Assembly (NCBI GenBank): GCA_019232625.1
Contig: JAFANP010000028.1
Location: 62,001-126,000, forward strand
Reading direction: 5' to 3'
Length of the DNA stretch: 64,000 nucleotides
Origin: Alphaproteobacteria bacterium
GTDB lineage: Bacteria > Pseudomonadota > Alphaproteobacteria > Sphingomonadales > Sphingomonadaceae
The notes below the pieces were generated by a model, which was not told the origin of the DNA, did no database searches, and saw only the letters and a program-made list of their open reading frames with translations. A program made the translations under genes and the position numbers. Below, one piece after another: positions 55,408-63,449 of the stretch (within the stretch, counting starts at the first letter, position 1; each line of letters opens with the position of its first letter).

Positions 55408-56097
55408 ATGAACGAGGCACGACGGCACGCCTGGCTTCTCGTCTTCCTGCCCGCGGTCGCGATCGTCGGCGTCGCTCTGTCGCAGGGAACGTGGCCGGCG
55501 GCCGAGGCGCAGCCGCGAAGCGGCGCCGCCGCGGGATCGACGCTGCAGGCGCCGGCCGTGACCAGCGTCGACCAGGCCAAGGCGGGCGCGAGCCAAGCCG
55601 TGGCCGCCGCCGCGGGGCCGACCGGGGTCGCCGCCACGACCGGAACGAGCTGCGTCGCGGCCGTGTCCGGCTCCGGCGAAGCCAAGTTCCAGTCCACCGC
55701 GGAAACGCATGCCAAGGGCGATTGGCAGAACGTCGCCGCCGGGACCTATGGCGGCTCCTGGGATTGGACCCAGGCGGCCAACCCGTCGCTCAACTGCCAC
55801 CATAACGGCCTCGGGCCGATCCAGCGTCGCTGGACCTGCACCGCGACGGCCGAGCCCTGCCAGACCGTGCTGACGTGCAAGCCGTTCGTGGAGGTGGAAG
55901 GCGGGTCGGCCAAGCTTCAGAGCGGCGCCGAGACGAATGCCGAGAACCAGTGGCAGCACGACGCCGGCGACCTCTACGGCACCGCGTTCAAATATTGGGG
56001 ACAGGCGCAGAACAAGACGATGTCCTGCCACCATAACGGGCTCGGCCCGCTGCAGAGGCGCTGGCGCTGCACCGCCCGGGCGCGCCCCTGCGGATAG
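55408..56097 (+). CDS. secreted protein with a duplicated CHHNGLG domain
   Basis: Encodes 229 residues. Signal anchor (about 7-26), Ala-rich spacer, then two related domains (about 82-151 and 157-228). Each has four cysteines at near-equal spacing (C82, C130, C144, C151 and C157, C207, C221, C228) and the phrase CHHNGLGPxQRRWxCTA. A QSxAETxAxxxWQ motif is also shared. The pattern suggests a disulfide-stabilised extracytoplasmic fold. I do not recognise the family. Confidence 0.8.
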   Translation: MNEARRHAWLLVFLPAVAIVGVALSQGTWPAAEAQPRSGAAAGSTLQAPAVTSVDQAKAGASQAVAAAAGPTGVAATTGTSCVAAVSGSGEAKFQSTAETHAKGDWQNVAAGTYGGSWDWTQAANPSLNCHHNGLGPIQRRWTCTATAEPCQTVLTCKPFVEVEGGSAKLQSGAETNAENQWQHDAGDLYGTAFKYWGQAQNKTMSCHHNGLGPLQRRWRCTARARPCG

Positions 56098-56259
56098 CGC
56101 CCGCGCAGGCGAAACGGAACTCAGAATGGTACGCAGCGGGAGGGAGCTCTCCGCTGAAGGACGGCCCATTCTTCCGCTCCGCATCGGCCGGAAGCCACTT
56201 CAGCGCTTTTCGCTGCTACATAATTGCGCGCGGCCGTGCTATGGCCGCAGGCCGACGCC

Positions 56260-56532
56260 ATGGAGATCAGCTTCGATCCGGCCAAGCGCGAATGGACGCT
56301 CGAGCATCGCGGGCTCGACTTCCGTGACGCCGCCGCGCTTTTCGCCGGCCGGGCGGTTACCCTGGAGGACGATCGGTGGGACTATGGCGAGCCGCGCTAC
56401 CAGACGTTCGGCCTGCTCCGCGGGAGGCTGGTGGTTCTGATCTGGACGCCGCGCGGCGCCGCGCGCCACGTGATATCGATGAGGAAGGCCAATGAACGGG
56501 AAAGAAAGAGATACGACGCGCGGATGGAGTGA
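56260..56532 (+). CDS. brnT: BrnT-family toxin
   Basis: Encodes 90 residues: ISFDPAKREWTLEHRGLDFRDAAALFAGRAVTLEDDR...GEPRYQTFGLLRGRLVVLIWTPRGAARHVISMRKANERERKRYDA, the RelE-like BrnT fold that cleaves RNA. Toxin precedes antitoxin, as usual for brnTA, and overlaps it by 41 bases. Confidence 0.93.
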   Translation: MEISFDPAKREWTLEHRGLDFRDAAALFAGRAVTLEDDRWDYGEPRYQTFGLLRGRLVVLIWTPRGAARHVISMRKANERERKRYDARME

Positions 56533-56920
56533 CCCGGACGAGGCACCGGAGTGGACGGACGAGATGTTCGACCGGGCGCAGATCTCGTTCGGGGGCCATG
56601 TCATCCGCGAGGCGACCGGAACCCTGACCAGGCGCGGCCGGCCGCCGCTCGGCGCCCGCGCCAAAGTGCAGCAATCGCTTCGCCTCTCTCCCGAGGTGCT
56701 CGAGCATTTCAGGGCGACCGGGCAGGGCTGGCAGGCGCGGATCGACGACGTGCTCCGAATCCATGTCCGGATGGTGGAGGAGATGAAGCGGCACGTTGCG
56801 GAGGCCAGGGCCGGCGCGGTTGAAGCGCATGGGGTGGGCGCGCGCGCCGTCGAAGCCCGCGTGGCGGAGGAGCGGGCGCCTTATCGGGAGGACGATGGAA
56901 CGGAGGGCGGCGAGGCCTGA
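56492..56920 (+). CDS. brnA: BrnA-family antitoxin
   Basis: Encodes 142 residues. N-terminal toxin-binding region (DEAPEWTDEMFDRAQ) and RHH DNA-binding region GRPPLGARAKVQQSLRLSPEVLEHFRATGQGWQARIDDVLR. About 40 residues longer at the C-terminus than typical BrnA, an Arg/Glu-rich tail. Autorepressor of brnTA. Confidence 0.92.
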   Translation: MNGKERDTTRGWSDPDEAPEWTDEMFDRAQISFGGHVIREATGTLTRRGRPPLGARAKVQQSLRLSPEVLEHFRATGQGWQARIDDVLRIHVRMVEEMKRHVAEARAGAVEAHGVGARAVEARVAEERAPYREDDGTEGGEA

Positions 56921-57464
56921 GCCGGCTCGTGGGCGGTGCGCCGCTTCGATCCAAGCTTTGGTTCACGCAAAGGCGCGAAGGGGCGGGGAGCTTTCGCGGG
57001 CGGCGTCGGCGCTCCCCCCGTCCGGAGGTTTGGATCGCGGGGAGGCGGCGGCCTCGCGCAGGCCGGGGCCCTTTCGATCCGGCGGGCCGCTGGGGTCCGG
57101 CCGGGCGCGAAACGGTCCTTATCCGGACGTGGGAGCCGGCGTTCGTCCGGATTCTTGGACGCTTTGGTGCCTTGGGTGAACCGGTCGAGCGTTCGACCCC
57201 GGCGCGTGCAGGGTGGATTTTCACCCGAAGCACCAAAGCACCAAGGCGGTGCCGTCTGCGGAGCGAGGCGATCCTCATTCGGCGGGGAAGGCCGGCCTTC
57301 GCCGGCGGCTTGAGCGGGACCGGGTCGAGGCACAAGCGGGCGCCATGCGGCGGCGGCAAGGCGAACGCCGCGCGCCATGCGGGACCTGCCTGGATCCGGG
57401 GCCGGCGCAGCGGCAGTGGCCAAAGCGATTGGCCGTTCCCACCTGTTGGGGTATGGAGAAGGCG
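56921..57464. other. 544-base region without a supported gene
   Basis: Reading frames are open but have no plausible start or protein-like composition. Contains a GGTTCACGCAAAGGCGCGAAGG stretch (about 56960-56981) and AAGCACCAAAGCACCAAGGCGG (about 57227-57248), remnants that resemble short sequences repeated between sphingomonad genes. Several GC-rich inverted repeats. Nothing else identified. Confidence 0.45.
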
Positions 57465-57830
57465 ATGGACGACAAGGATTCCTCTCGGCCGAAGGGCGGG
57501 GCTTCGCCCGCCGCTCCCGCATCCGGCCGATCCGAGAAGGCGGTCGGGACGGTCAAGTTCTTCAACTCCGACAAGGGCTACGGGTTCATCCAGCCCGAAG
57601 GGCAGAGGGAGGCTTTCGTCCACATCTCCGGACTGGAGGCCGGGGCATCCTCCGCGAAGGGCCTCACGTCGTGGGACTTCTATCGCAAGCTCTGGGAGAC
57701 GGAGGCGCAGCCGAAGCTCGGCAGGAGCGGAGTCACCGGCTCGTTCGCTCTGCCCAACGGCGAGCGGATCGGCACGGTGCGCAGGGACGTCATGGACCGG
57801 GCGCTCGGCCGCTCGCCGGGCGAGCGTTGA
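57465..57830 (+). CDS. protein with a truncated cold-shock domain
   Basis: Encodes 121 residues (ATG at 57465 with GGAGAAGG before it; ATG at 57453 also possible). Residues about 22-62 carry the first half of a cold-shock domain with RNP1 and RNP2 (GTVKFFNSDKGYGFIQPEGQREAFVHISGLEAG). The remaining strands are absent; instead there is an unrelated C-terminus (GLTSWDFYRKLWETEAQPKLGRSGVTGSFALPNGERIG in pieces). It may be a remodelled small RNA-binding protein. The next gene starts two bases after its stop. Confidence 0.7.
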   Translation: MDDKDSSRPKGGASPAAPASGRSEKAVGTVKFFNSDKGYGFIQPEGQREAFVHISGLEAGASSAKGLTSWDFYRKLWETEAQPKLGRSGVTGSFALPNGERIGTVRRDVMDRALGRSPGER

Positions 57831-57831
57831 G

Positions 57832-58296
57832 GTGGCGGCGGGCGCCCAGGACCCGCCGAGCCATAGCCGCGCCTTCGAGAATTTCGTGGAGACGGGCAGC
57901 GACGAGAGGGACGTCGTCGGCCTGATCGCCTATGCGCTCTACAAGCAGGGGATCAGGGAGGAGGCGATCAGCGGAACCGCCGCGCCCGGCGCGCAGCGCA
58001 ACCCGCCGACGACGACGGTGACGACCTACCGCGCCGCCGCGACCCAGCTCCTCACCGAGATCGTCCAGCGGGCGATCGACGAGACGACCCCGGAGATCCA
58101 GCGCTCGGCCGTGCTCAACGCGGTCGAAACGGCCAAGGCCGAGATCAAGGGACATGTCACCGGCCGCACGAATTTCGGCCCGGCGCTGCTCACCAACATC
58201 ATTGCCTGGATCGTTACCCTCGCCATCGCCGTGCTGATCCTCCGGCTGGCCGGCAGCCCCGGCGTCGATCAGACCCTGGTCAACGCGGTGCGCTGA
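57832..58296 (+). CDS. hypothetical tail-anchored membrane protein
   Basis: Encodes 154 residues from GTG, two bases after the upstream stop. N-terminal FENFVETGSDERDVVGLIAYALYKQGIREEAI is a pattern seen in a family of small membrane proteins; the middle is helical, and one membrane helix (about 125-145) sits near the C-terminus. Function unknown. Confidence 0.7.
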   Translation: MAAGAQDPPSHSRAFENFVETGSDERDVVGLIAYALYKQGIREEAISGTAAPGAQRNPPTTTVTTYRAAATQLLTEIVQRAIDETTPEIQRSAVLNAVETAKAEIKGHVTGRTNFGPALLTNIIAWIVTLAIAVLILRLAGSPGVDQTLVNAVR

Positions 58297-58614
58297 GGCC
58301 CCGGGCCGGGAGTTCGGCTCGGGATGAAAGGAAGGGAGATCCCGGCTTTCGCCGGGATGACGGGTGGGCTGGCGGGCTGCTTCCCGGCGCTGGAGGACGA
58401 GCTGGCGGGGATGACGGCCATCCAGGGCTGTCAGGGGCCGGGGCGCTCGCCCGACCGGGCCGGCGCGATGGTCTGGGCGGTGACCGCGCCGGCGAGACCG
58501 CCGCGAGCGGAGCCGCGGGTGCGGCGGCTCTAGGGGGGCGCGGCGGGAACCCGGCGGCACGGCATCCGTTGCGGGGGCGATATCTTCAACTCCAGCCACG
58601 AAGAGGTGCCAACC
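58297..58614. other. 318-base region with a REP-like palindrome, no gene
   Basis: Short open frames here derive from the palindrome and look like chance. The only recognisable element is the copy of ATCCCGGCTTTCGCCGGGAT at 58339-58358. A ribosome site GAAGAGG lies at the right edge. Confidence 0.55.
58339..58358. repeat. REP-like palindrome ATCCCGGCTTTCGCCGGGAT
   Basis: Identical over 20 bases to 44515-44534; downstream of the tail-anchored protein gene, where it could act as a transcript end. Confidence 0.8.
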
Positions 58615-58974
58615 ATGTCGCACATCCCCAACAACGCCATGCCCCACGCCAAGCCGGCCGAGCCCGAGGCGCCGGCGGCGGGCCAGGAGGGCGGCGGAGT
58701 CGCCGGCAGCGTGATCGACGCGCTGGGCGGCGCGGTGGAGCGCGTCGTCGAGGCGGCCAAGGCCAACCCCAAGGCGGCGATCGCGGCGGGCGTTGCGGTG
58801 GCGGGCGCGGTCGCCGCGGCCGGAGTAGCGGCGGCGCGCGGGCGCGGCGGCAAGAGCTCGGGCGGCTCGGGATCAGGCGGCTCGGGCGCGGCCAAGCCCG
58901 CGGCGAAGCGCTCCGCGGCCGGCGCCGCCGGGGGCGCGGTGCGCAAGCCGCGCAAGGCGAAGAGCGAGGGCTGA
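58615..58974 (+). CDS. small Ala/Gly-rich membrane protein
   Basis: Encodes 119 residues. A helix with VIDALGGAVERVVEAAKANPKAAIAAGVAVAGAVAAAGVAAAR (about 38-80) contains one membrane-like segment, followed by a Gly/Ser linker and a basic Lys/Arg-rich tail (RKPRKAKSEG). Could bind nucleic acid or membrane surface. Lineage-specific hypothetical. Confidence 0.6.
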   Translation: MSHIPNNAMPHAKPAEPEAPAAGQEGGGVAGSVIDALGGAVERVVEAAKANPKAAIAAGVAVAGAVAAAGVAAARGRGGKSSGGSGSGGSGAAKPAAKRSAAGAAGGAVRKPRKAKSEG

Positions 58975-59006
58975 TCCCCGCTCGCGGCGCCGGGGAAGCG
59001 GGGATC

Positions 59007-59855
59007 GTGGCCGAGGAGGACGGCGACGCCGCATTGGGCGCCATGGCGCTCAACCGCGGCTGCAAGCTAGTCCGGTCGCGGCGGCGCAAGCCCGGCGCCG
59101 GCGACTATGGCCGCTACGGCCTCAAGGACTCGGCGAGCGGCGCCGAAATCCTCGGCTTCGGGCCCGACGGCCTGACCGCCACCGCCGAGGAGATAGAGCG
59201 CTTCCTGCGCGGCAGCCCGGCGGCGAGCTGGAAGCGCTCGCTGGCCGCGGCGGCGGACGCGCCGCAGCGCCCGGCCGCCGGGCCCAAGGGCAAGGCGGCG
59301 GCGCGGGGCCGGGCGCGCGCCGCTCCGCCGCCCCCTCCGCCTCCGCCCCCTCCGCCGCCGCCCCCTCCGCCGGCGCCCGTCCGGGCCGCTCCGGAGCCGA
59401 GCGCCGGCGCCGCCGCGAAGGTGCGCGAGGCGGCGCCGCGCGACGCGTCGGCGCTCGCCGACCTCGTCGCCGAGCTCGGCTTCCCGGCGAGCGAGATCGA
59501 GGTGGCGAAGCGGCTGGCGGCGCTCAGGAAGGCGGGGGAGCCGCCGCTCGTCGCCGAGGCGCGGGGCGAGGTGGCCGGGATCATCACCTGGCACGTCACG
59601 CCGGTGCTCCACCGCCCGCGGCCCGTCGGCCGGGTGACGATGCTGGTGGTGGCCGCGGCGGCGCGGGGGCGCGGCGTCGGCACCGCGCTCCTCGAGGCGG
59701 CGGAGGCGCGGCTGCGGGACGAAGGCTGCGGCCTCGTCGAGGTGACGAGCAACATCGCGCTGGGCGGCGCCCACGCTTTCTACCGCGCCAAGGGCTATGA
59801 GCGGACCAGCTACCGCTTCGCCAAGCGCCTCGGCGGCCCGCCGGACGGGGGCTGA
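59007..59855 (+). CDS. GNAT acetyltransferase with novel N-terminal domain and polyproline linker
   Basis: Encodes 282 residues from GTG (ATG at 59043 would remove 12). N-terminal domain of about 60 residues (KLVRSRRRKPGAGDYGRYGLKD, EILGFGPDGLTATAEEIERFLRG), an Ala-rich then polyproline linker of 16 consecutive prolines, and a C-terminal GNAT domain with the acetyl-CoA loop ARGRGVGTALLEAAE and AHAFYRAKGYERTSYRFAKRL. The N-terminal basic, tyrosine-containing domain could target DNA or ribosomes. Acetylation target unknown. Confidence 0.75.
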   Translation: MAEEDGDAALGAMALNRGCKLVRSRRRKPGAGDYGRYGLKDSASGAEILGFGPDGLTATAEEIERFLRGSPAASWKRSLAAAADAPQRPAAGPKGKAAARGRARAAPPPPPPPPPPPPPPPPAPVRAAPEPSAGAAAKVREAAPRDASALADLVAELGFPASEIEVAKRLAALRKAGEPPLVAEARGEVAGIITWHVTPVLHRPRPVGRVTMLVVAAAARGRGVGTALLEAAEARLRDEGCGLVEVTSNIALGGAHAFYRAKGYERTSYRFAKRLGGPPDGG

Positions 59856-59871
59856 GCGGCCGCCGCGCGGC

Positions 59872-60240
59872 TCAGAACCGGATGATGATCTCCAGCGGGC
59901 AGCACCGGATCGTGATCTCGATCCGCCGCGCCTGCGCCTTGCCGCCGCCCGGCTGGAGCTTCACCGCCACGCCGCGCAGCTGCTCGGGGGTGAAGCCGTT
60001 GCGCAGCAGGACGGCGCGCGCCTGGTCGGCGTCCCGCGCCGCGCGCAGGGCGGCCCGGGCGTCGGCCGAGGCGTTGATCCGCTCCTCGGCGGCGCGGGCG
60101 GTGGCCTTGAGCTCGCCGAGCCGGCGGGCGTCGGCCGAGACGGCGGCGCCGCGCTCGGGCGCAGCGGCGGCCTGGGCGAGCCCGCCGTCGAGCAAGGCGG
60201 ATCCGGCGGCGAGGACGAAAGTGAGGGTCAGACGTTTCAT
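59872..60240 (-). CDS. small secreted protein with C-terminal CC motif
   Basis: Encodes 122 residues. Signal peptide (1-24), helical middle with many Ala/Arg residues, then FTPEQLRGVAVKLQPGGGK and a hydrophobic beta-like C-terminus RIEITIRCCPLEIIIRF containing the only two Cys, adjacent to each other. Vicinal cysteines are unusual. Not recognised. Confidence 0.65.
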   Translation of the reverse strand: MKRLTLTFVLAAGSALLDGGLAQAAAAPERGAAVSADARRLGELKATARAAEERINASADARAALRAARDADQARAVLLRNGFTPEQLRGVAVKLQPGGGKAQARRIEITIRCCPLEIIIRF

Positions 60241-60425
60241 CTCGGTCTCCCCATGGGCGGCCGGGCCGGGGGACGTTTCCGCGAACCGGACATCGTGCGG
60301 GCCGGCGGCGACTCCCTTTCTACACCTTGCCGGCCCGTCCCGCCACGCCGGTTTGTCGTTACGTCCGCGTTTCTCACGCAACCTTGATCCAAGTTATGCG
60401 CTCTTGGCGACCGAGGAGGTGGGTC

Positions 60426-60656
60426 ATGCCGCTTTTCTATTTCAACGTGCGCGCCGCGACCTTCGAGACGCCGGACCTGACCGGGCGCCAGTGCGCGGAC
60501 GAGGCGGCGGCGCGGGCCGAGGCGGAGCGCATCGCCGCCGAGCTGATCGAGGCGGCCGCGGCGGCGGGGGAGCCGGCGCCCGAGGCGACGATCGAGGTCG
60601 ACGACGAGGAGATGCGGCCGGTGCTGGCGCTCCCACTCGGCGGCGGGGGAGGCTGA
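60426..60656 (+). CDS. DUF6894-type small protein
   Basis: Encodes 76 residues with the family start MPLFYFNVRAATFETPDLTGRQCADEAAARAEAERIAAELI, then VDDEEMRPVLALPL. Such proteins occur in multiple copies in alphaproteobacteria; function unknown. The HicB-like gene begins two bases after its stop. Confidence 0.82.
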   Translation: MPLFYFNVRAATFETPDLTGRQCADEAAARAEAERIAAELIEAAAAAGEPAPEATIEVDDEEMRPVLALPLGGGGG

Positions 60657-60657
60657 G

Positions 60658-60909
60658 GTGCTGAGCTACCCCGTGCGGCTGGTGCCGACCCGCGAGGGGC
60701 GGGTCCGCGCCGTCTTTCCCGACCTTCCCCAGGCGACGACGGAAGGAGCGGACGAGGAGGACGCCCTGTTCCGCGCCCGCTTCACCCTGGAGATGTGCCT
60801 CACCCATCTCCACGCCCACGGCCAGCGCCCGCCGCCGCCGTCGGACATTTGCGGCGCGCCGACGGTGCGGACCGACAAGTTCAGCGCGGTGCGCGAGGCG
60901 GCGCCCTAG
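60658..60909 (+). CDS. HicB-like antitoxin-fold protein
   Basis: Encodes 83 residues from GTG: YPVRLVPTREGRVRAVFPDLPQATTEGADEEDALFRARFTLEMCL, the partial RNase H-like HicB fold. No HicA toxin gene is adjacent. Its end overlaps tilS on the other strand by 29 bases. Second orphan of this type in the window. Confidence 0.7.
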   Translation: MLSYPVRLVPTREGRVRAVFPDLPQATTEGADEEDALFRARFTLEMCLTHLHAHGQRPPPPSDICGAPTVRTDKFSAVREAAP

Positions 60910-61864
60910 CGAAAAGGTAGGTGGCGCCGCCGGCGCAGCGGACTCCGGCAAGCGTCGCCGTGCCGCCGGCCGCGAGGCGCGCGAGGAGGCCGGCGAGCGC
61001 CGCGCCGCGCGGCGCCGCCTCGGGCTCGATCGCGCGCAGGGCGCGAAGAACGACGCGGCGGAGCAGCTCGGCGGGAAGGCCTGCGGGATCGAGCGCCAGC
61101 GTGCCGTCCGCCGCCACCGCCCGCGCCTCGAACAGCCGCGCCGCCGCCCAGTCCAGCGCGTCCTCCGCCTCGGCGAGCGCGGCCGCGCTTCGGGCGAGCG
61201 GCGGCGCCTCGATCCACGGGAGGGCGGCGAGCCGGCGGCGGAGGCGCGCGCGGTCATAGGCCTCGTTGGCGTTCGAGGGGTCGGCGGCGGCTTCGAGCCC
61301 GGCGGCGCGGACGATCCCTTCAAGCTCGGAGCGGCGCCAGCCGAGAAGCGGCCGGCCGAGCCGCGCCGCCGCGCCGGGGACGGGCAGGGGCGCAAGCGCG
61401 CGGATCCCGGCGAGCCCGGCGACTCCGGCGCCGCGGAGAAGGCGCATGAGGAGGGTCTCGGCCTGGTCGTCGGCATGGTGGGCGGTGAGGACCAGCGCCG
61501 CGCCCTGCGCGTCGGCCCATCCGGCGAGCGCGGCGTAGCGGGCCGCCCGCGCCGCCGCCTGAAGCCCCTCGCCGGCGCGGGCGACCTCGACCGGAAGGAT
61601 GCGGTGGGGGACCAGGAGGGCGCGGGCGGCCCCGGCCGCGATCGCCGCCTCGGCCGCGCTTTCCGCCCGCAGGCGGTGATCGACGGTGGCGGCGCGCACC
61701 CGCCCGGGCAGCGCGGCTGCGGCGAGGAGGAGGAGGGCGAGGCTGTCCGGCCCGCCGGAGACAGCGACTCCCACCGGCCCCGCCTCGCCCGCTTGGGGGT
61801 CGAGGGCGGCGAGATCGCGGCGGAAGCGCCGGACGAGCGCGGGATCGGGCGGGGCGGGCTCCAT
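60881..61864 (-). CDS. tilS: tRNA(Ile)-lysidine synthase
   Basis: Encodes 327 residues. PP-loop motif SGGPDS at 36-41, then DHRLRAESAAEA, EGLQAAARAARYAALAGWA, TAHHADDQAETLLMRLLRGAG and a DPSN motif. Converts cytidine-34 to lysidine in tRNA-Ile(CAU), essential. Shorter than the two-domain E. coli enzyme; the C-terminal domain is reduced. ATG at 61864 chosen by homology of the start region. Confidence 0.93.
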   Translation of the reverse strand: MEPAPPDPALVRRFRRDLAALDPQAGEAGPVGVAVSGGPDSLALLLLAAAALPGRVRAATVDHRLRAESAAEAAIAAGAARALLVPHRILPVEVARAGEGLQAAARAARYAALAGWADAQGAALVLTAHHADDQAETLLMRLLRGAGVAGLAGIRALAPLPVPGAAARLGRPLLGWRRSELEGIVRAAGLEAAADPSNANEAYDRARLRRRLAALPWIEAPPLARSAAALAEAEDALDWAAARLFEARAVAADGTLALDPAGLPAELLRRVVLRALRAIEPEAAPRGAALAGLLARLAAGGTATLAGVRCAGGATYLFARAPPRAPR

Positions 61865-62071
61865 CGCCGCCAGCCTAGGATCGACGGCCCCGCGCGGCAA
61901 CGCCGGGCCGGGGGAGGGGCGGGGGGCGGAAGACCGCAGGCGCGGCACGGGCCGACGCTACGGCAGGGAAACGGTGGCAACGCTGCCGGCGCATCGCGCG
62001 CTTGGCGCCCAGACGGATGGAGGAGCGCGCCGGCCGACCGGGAGGACAGGCCGGAGCGGGTCGAACGGCAG

Positions 62072-62239
62072 ATGAAGGACGACGCCGCCTTTCTGCGCGC
62101 CCAGGCGAAGAAATGCCGCTGGCTCGCGCAGCGGATCAACAGCCAGGACGTCATCGACGCGCTGCTGGAGATGGCGGGCGACTACGACCGCAGGGCAGCG
62201 GAGAAGGAGTCCGCGCCGCCGCAAACCCCTCCGTCCTGA
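62072..62239 (+). CDS. small helical hypothetical protein
   Basis: Encodes 55 residues: DAAFLRAQAKKCRWLAQRINSQDVIDALLEMAGDYDRRAAEKE. Small proteins with the pattern AxxCRxLAxxxxxxxxxxxLLxxAxDYxRxA are common in alphaproteobacteria. No known function. Confidence 0.65.
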   Translation: MKDDAAFLRAQAKKCRWLAQRINSQDVIDALLEMAGDYDRRAAEKESAPPQTPPS

Positions 62240-62430
62240 GGCGGCCGAGTTTCCGCCTTTCCGCGTGGGCGGGGAGGGGGCGTCCGGTCGTGCCGGGCTC
62301 GATCGGGCAGCCACCTGCCTTTCGCGCACTCTCGAGGAAGAAGGTGGACCCGGATCAAGTCCGGGGTGACGATCCTCCCGGAGGAGGTGGACCAGGGGGA
62401 CCGCGGCCGGTCGGGAGCGACGGTCGGAGG

Positions 62431-63144
62431 TCAGGGGCGGGTGAGGTGGCCGGCGACGGTGGTGGGGAAGCCTTCCCAGTCGCAGCGATAGGAGAAGCGG
62501 GCCTCGGCGCCGGTCGCCTGGAGGAAGTTGTAGAGGGCGCGGGCCTCGTGGCCGGCGAACTCGTCGAAGAAGAACAGGAAGCGCTTCAGCCGCTCGGTGA
62601 GGGTGAAGAGAAGATAGAGGGTCGAGGAATAGAGGTCGGCGTCGAAATGGACGACGACGGCGCGGCCCTCGGCGGCGCGTGCGATCTCGTCCATCATCGG
62701 CGGCAGGCTATCGCGGAACCAGCCCTTGACGAAGCGCACGCGCGGATCGTCGAGGGCGGGCGGCTCTCCGCCGGTGCTGAAATGGCCCGCCGCCATGCCG
62801 CGCCAGCCCTCGGGCAGGCCCTCGAAGCTGTCGAAGCCGTAGAAAAGCGAGCCGGGCGAAGGGAGGAGCTGGGCGAGGCGGCGGATCGAATCGCCCTGCC
62901 AGACTCCGAATTCGAGGACGAGGGCGTCGCCTACGCCGGCGTCGGCGAGGGCGCGCGACCAGACCGCCTCGCGGCCGCGCAGCACCACCGCGTCCCAGCC
63001 GCGGCCCGCCGGGGTGAGGTCGACGGCCTCGTCGAGACGGACCGGGCTGGCCTGCCGGTCGAGGGAATATTCGGTCAGCTTCTCCGCCAGGTCGATCGGC
63101 AGCAGCCTGCCGATCAGCCTCTTGGCGGAGCGCTTCAGGGTCAC
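62431..63144 (-). CDS. TylF/MacO-like SAM-dependent methyltransferase
   Basis: Encodes 237 residues from a GTG overlapping the stop of a putative 37-residue membrane peptide (GTGA). SAM-binding region VLEFGVWQGDSIRRLAQ, FYGFDSFEGLPEGWRG, RFVKGWFRDSLPP, and the Mg-type acidic stretch VVVHFDADLYSSTLYLL...FFFDEFAGHEARAL fit the TylF/MycF O-methyltransferase fold, which modifies sugars or polyketides. Substrate here unknown. Confidence 0.8.
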   Translation of the reverse strand: MTLKRSAKRLIGRLLPIDLAEKLTEYSLDRQASPVRLDEAVDLTPAGRGWDAVVLRGREAVWSRALADAGVGDALVLEFGVWQGDSIRRLAQLLPSPGSLFYGFDSFEGLPEGWRGMAAGHFSTGGEPPALDDPRVRFVKGWFRDSLPPMMDEIARAAEGRAVVVHFDADLYSSTLYLLFTLTERLKRFLFFFDEFAGHEARALYNFLQATGAEARFSYRCDWEGFPTTVAGHLTRP

Positions 63145-63254
63145 CGCCTGGCGCGCCTCGACAGCCGTCGCACCGCTCTCAGCAGCTCCGGAAGGAAGAG
63201 CGGCAAGGCGATGAGCGCGACCAGCGCAAGGGTGGCGAGCAGCGGGAGGAGCAT
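63141..63254 (-). CDS. possible 37-residue single-helix membrane peptide
   Basis: ATG at 63254 opens 37 codons: a very hydrophobic helix (MLLPLLATLALVALIALPLFL) followed by a basic tail (RAVRRLSRRARR). The stop overlaps the methyltransferase GTG (GTGA), the usual sign of coupling. There is no clear ribosome site, so it is tentative. Confidence 0.4.
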   Translation of the reverse strand: MLLPLLATLALVALIALPLFLPELLRAVRRLSRRARR

Positions 63255-63407
63255 CGGGCGGGGAGGCTATCATGCGCCGCGGGCGAGGTGCAACCGGGGG
63301 CGGGGCCGGGGGCGGGTGGCGGGGTCCGTTTCCGCTCGCTTCACGGGCGGGAAGAAGGGGGATGCCGGATCAAGTCCGGCATGACGGGACACGGCTCCCC
63401 ATTTACT

Positions 63408-63424
63408 GAAAAGTACGTGTTCCC
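63408..63424. repeat. diverged GGGGACA family III half unit
   Basis: GAAAAGTACGTGTTCCC matches the right arm of the repeat at 45188-45225 with one change. Lies just beyond the end of cpaF. An ATGCCGGATCAAGTCCGGCAT palindrome (63363-63383) precedes it. Confidence 0.75.
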
Positions 63425-63449
63425 ATTGCCCGCTGGCGGGAGAGGGTTC

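Noticed and set aside
56921-57452. Extension of the truncated cold-shock gene upstream to 57213, and of the frame from 56929
   Set aside because: Upstream translations are Arg/Gly-rich and have no conserved pattern or ribosome site; the region contains repeat remnants.
58324-58533. Small open frame of 69 codons (MKGREIPAFAGMT type)
   Set aside because: The IPAFAGMT string is the translation of a REP-like palindrome and recurs wherever the repeat does; not a protein.
63145-63273. N-terminal extension of the TylF-like methyltransferase
   Set aside because: The extra 43 residues have no methyltransferase homology, and a different frame there encodes a better small membrane peptide ending in a GTGA overlap.
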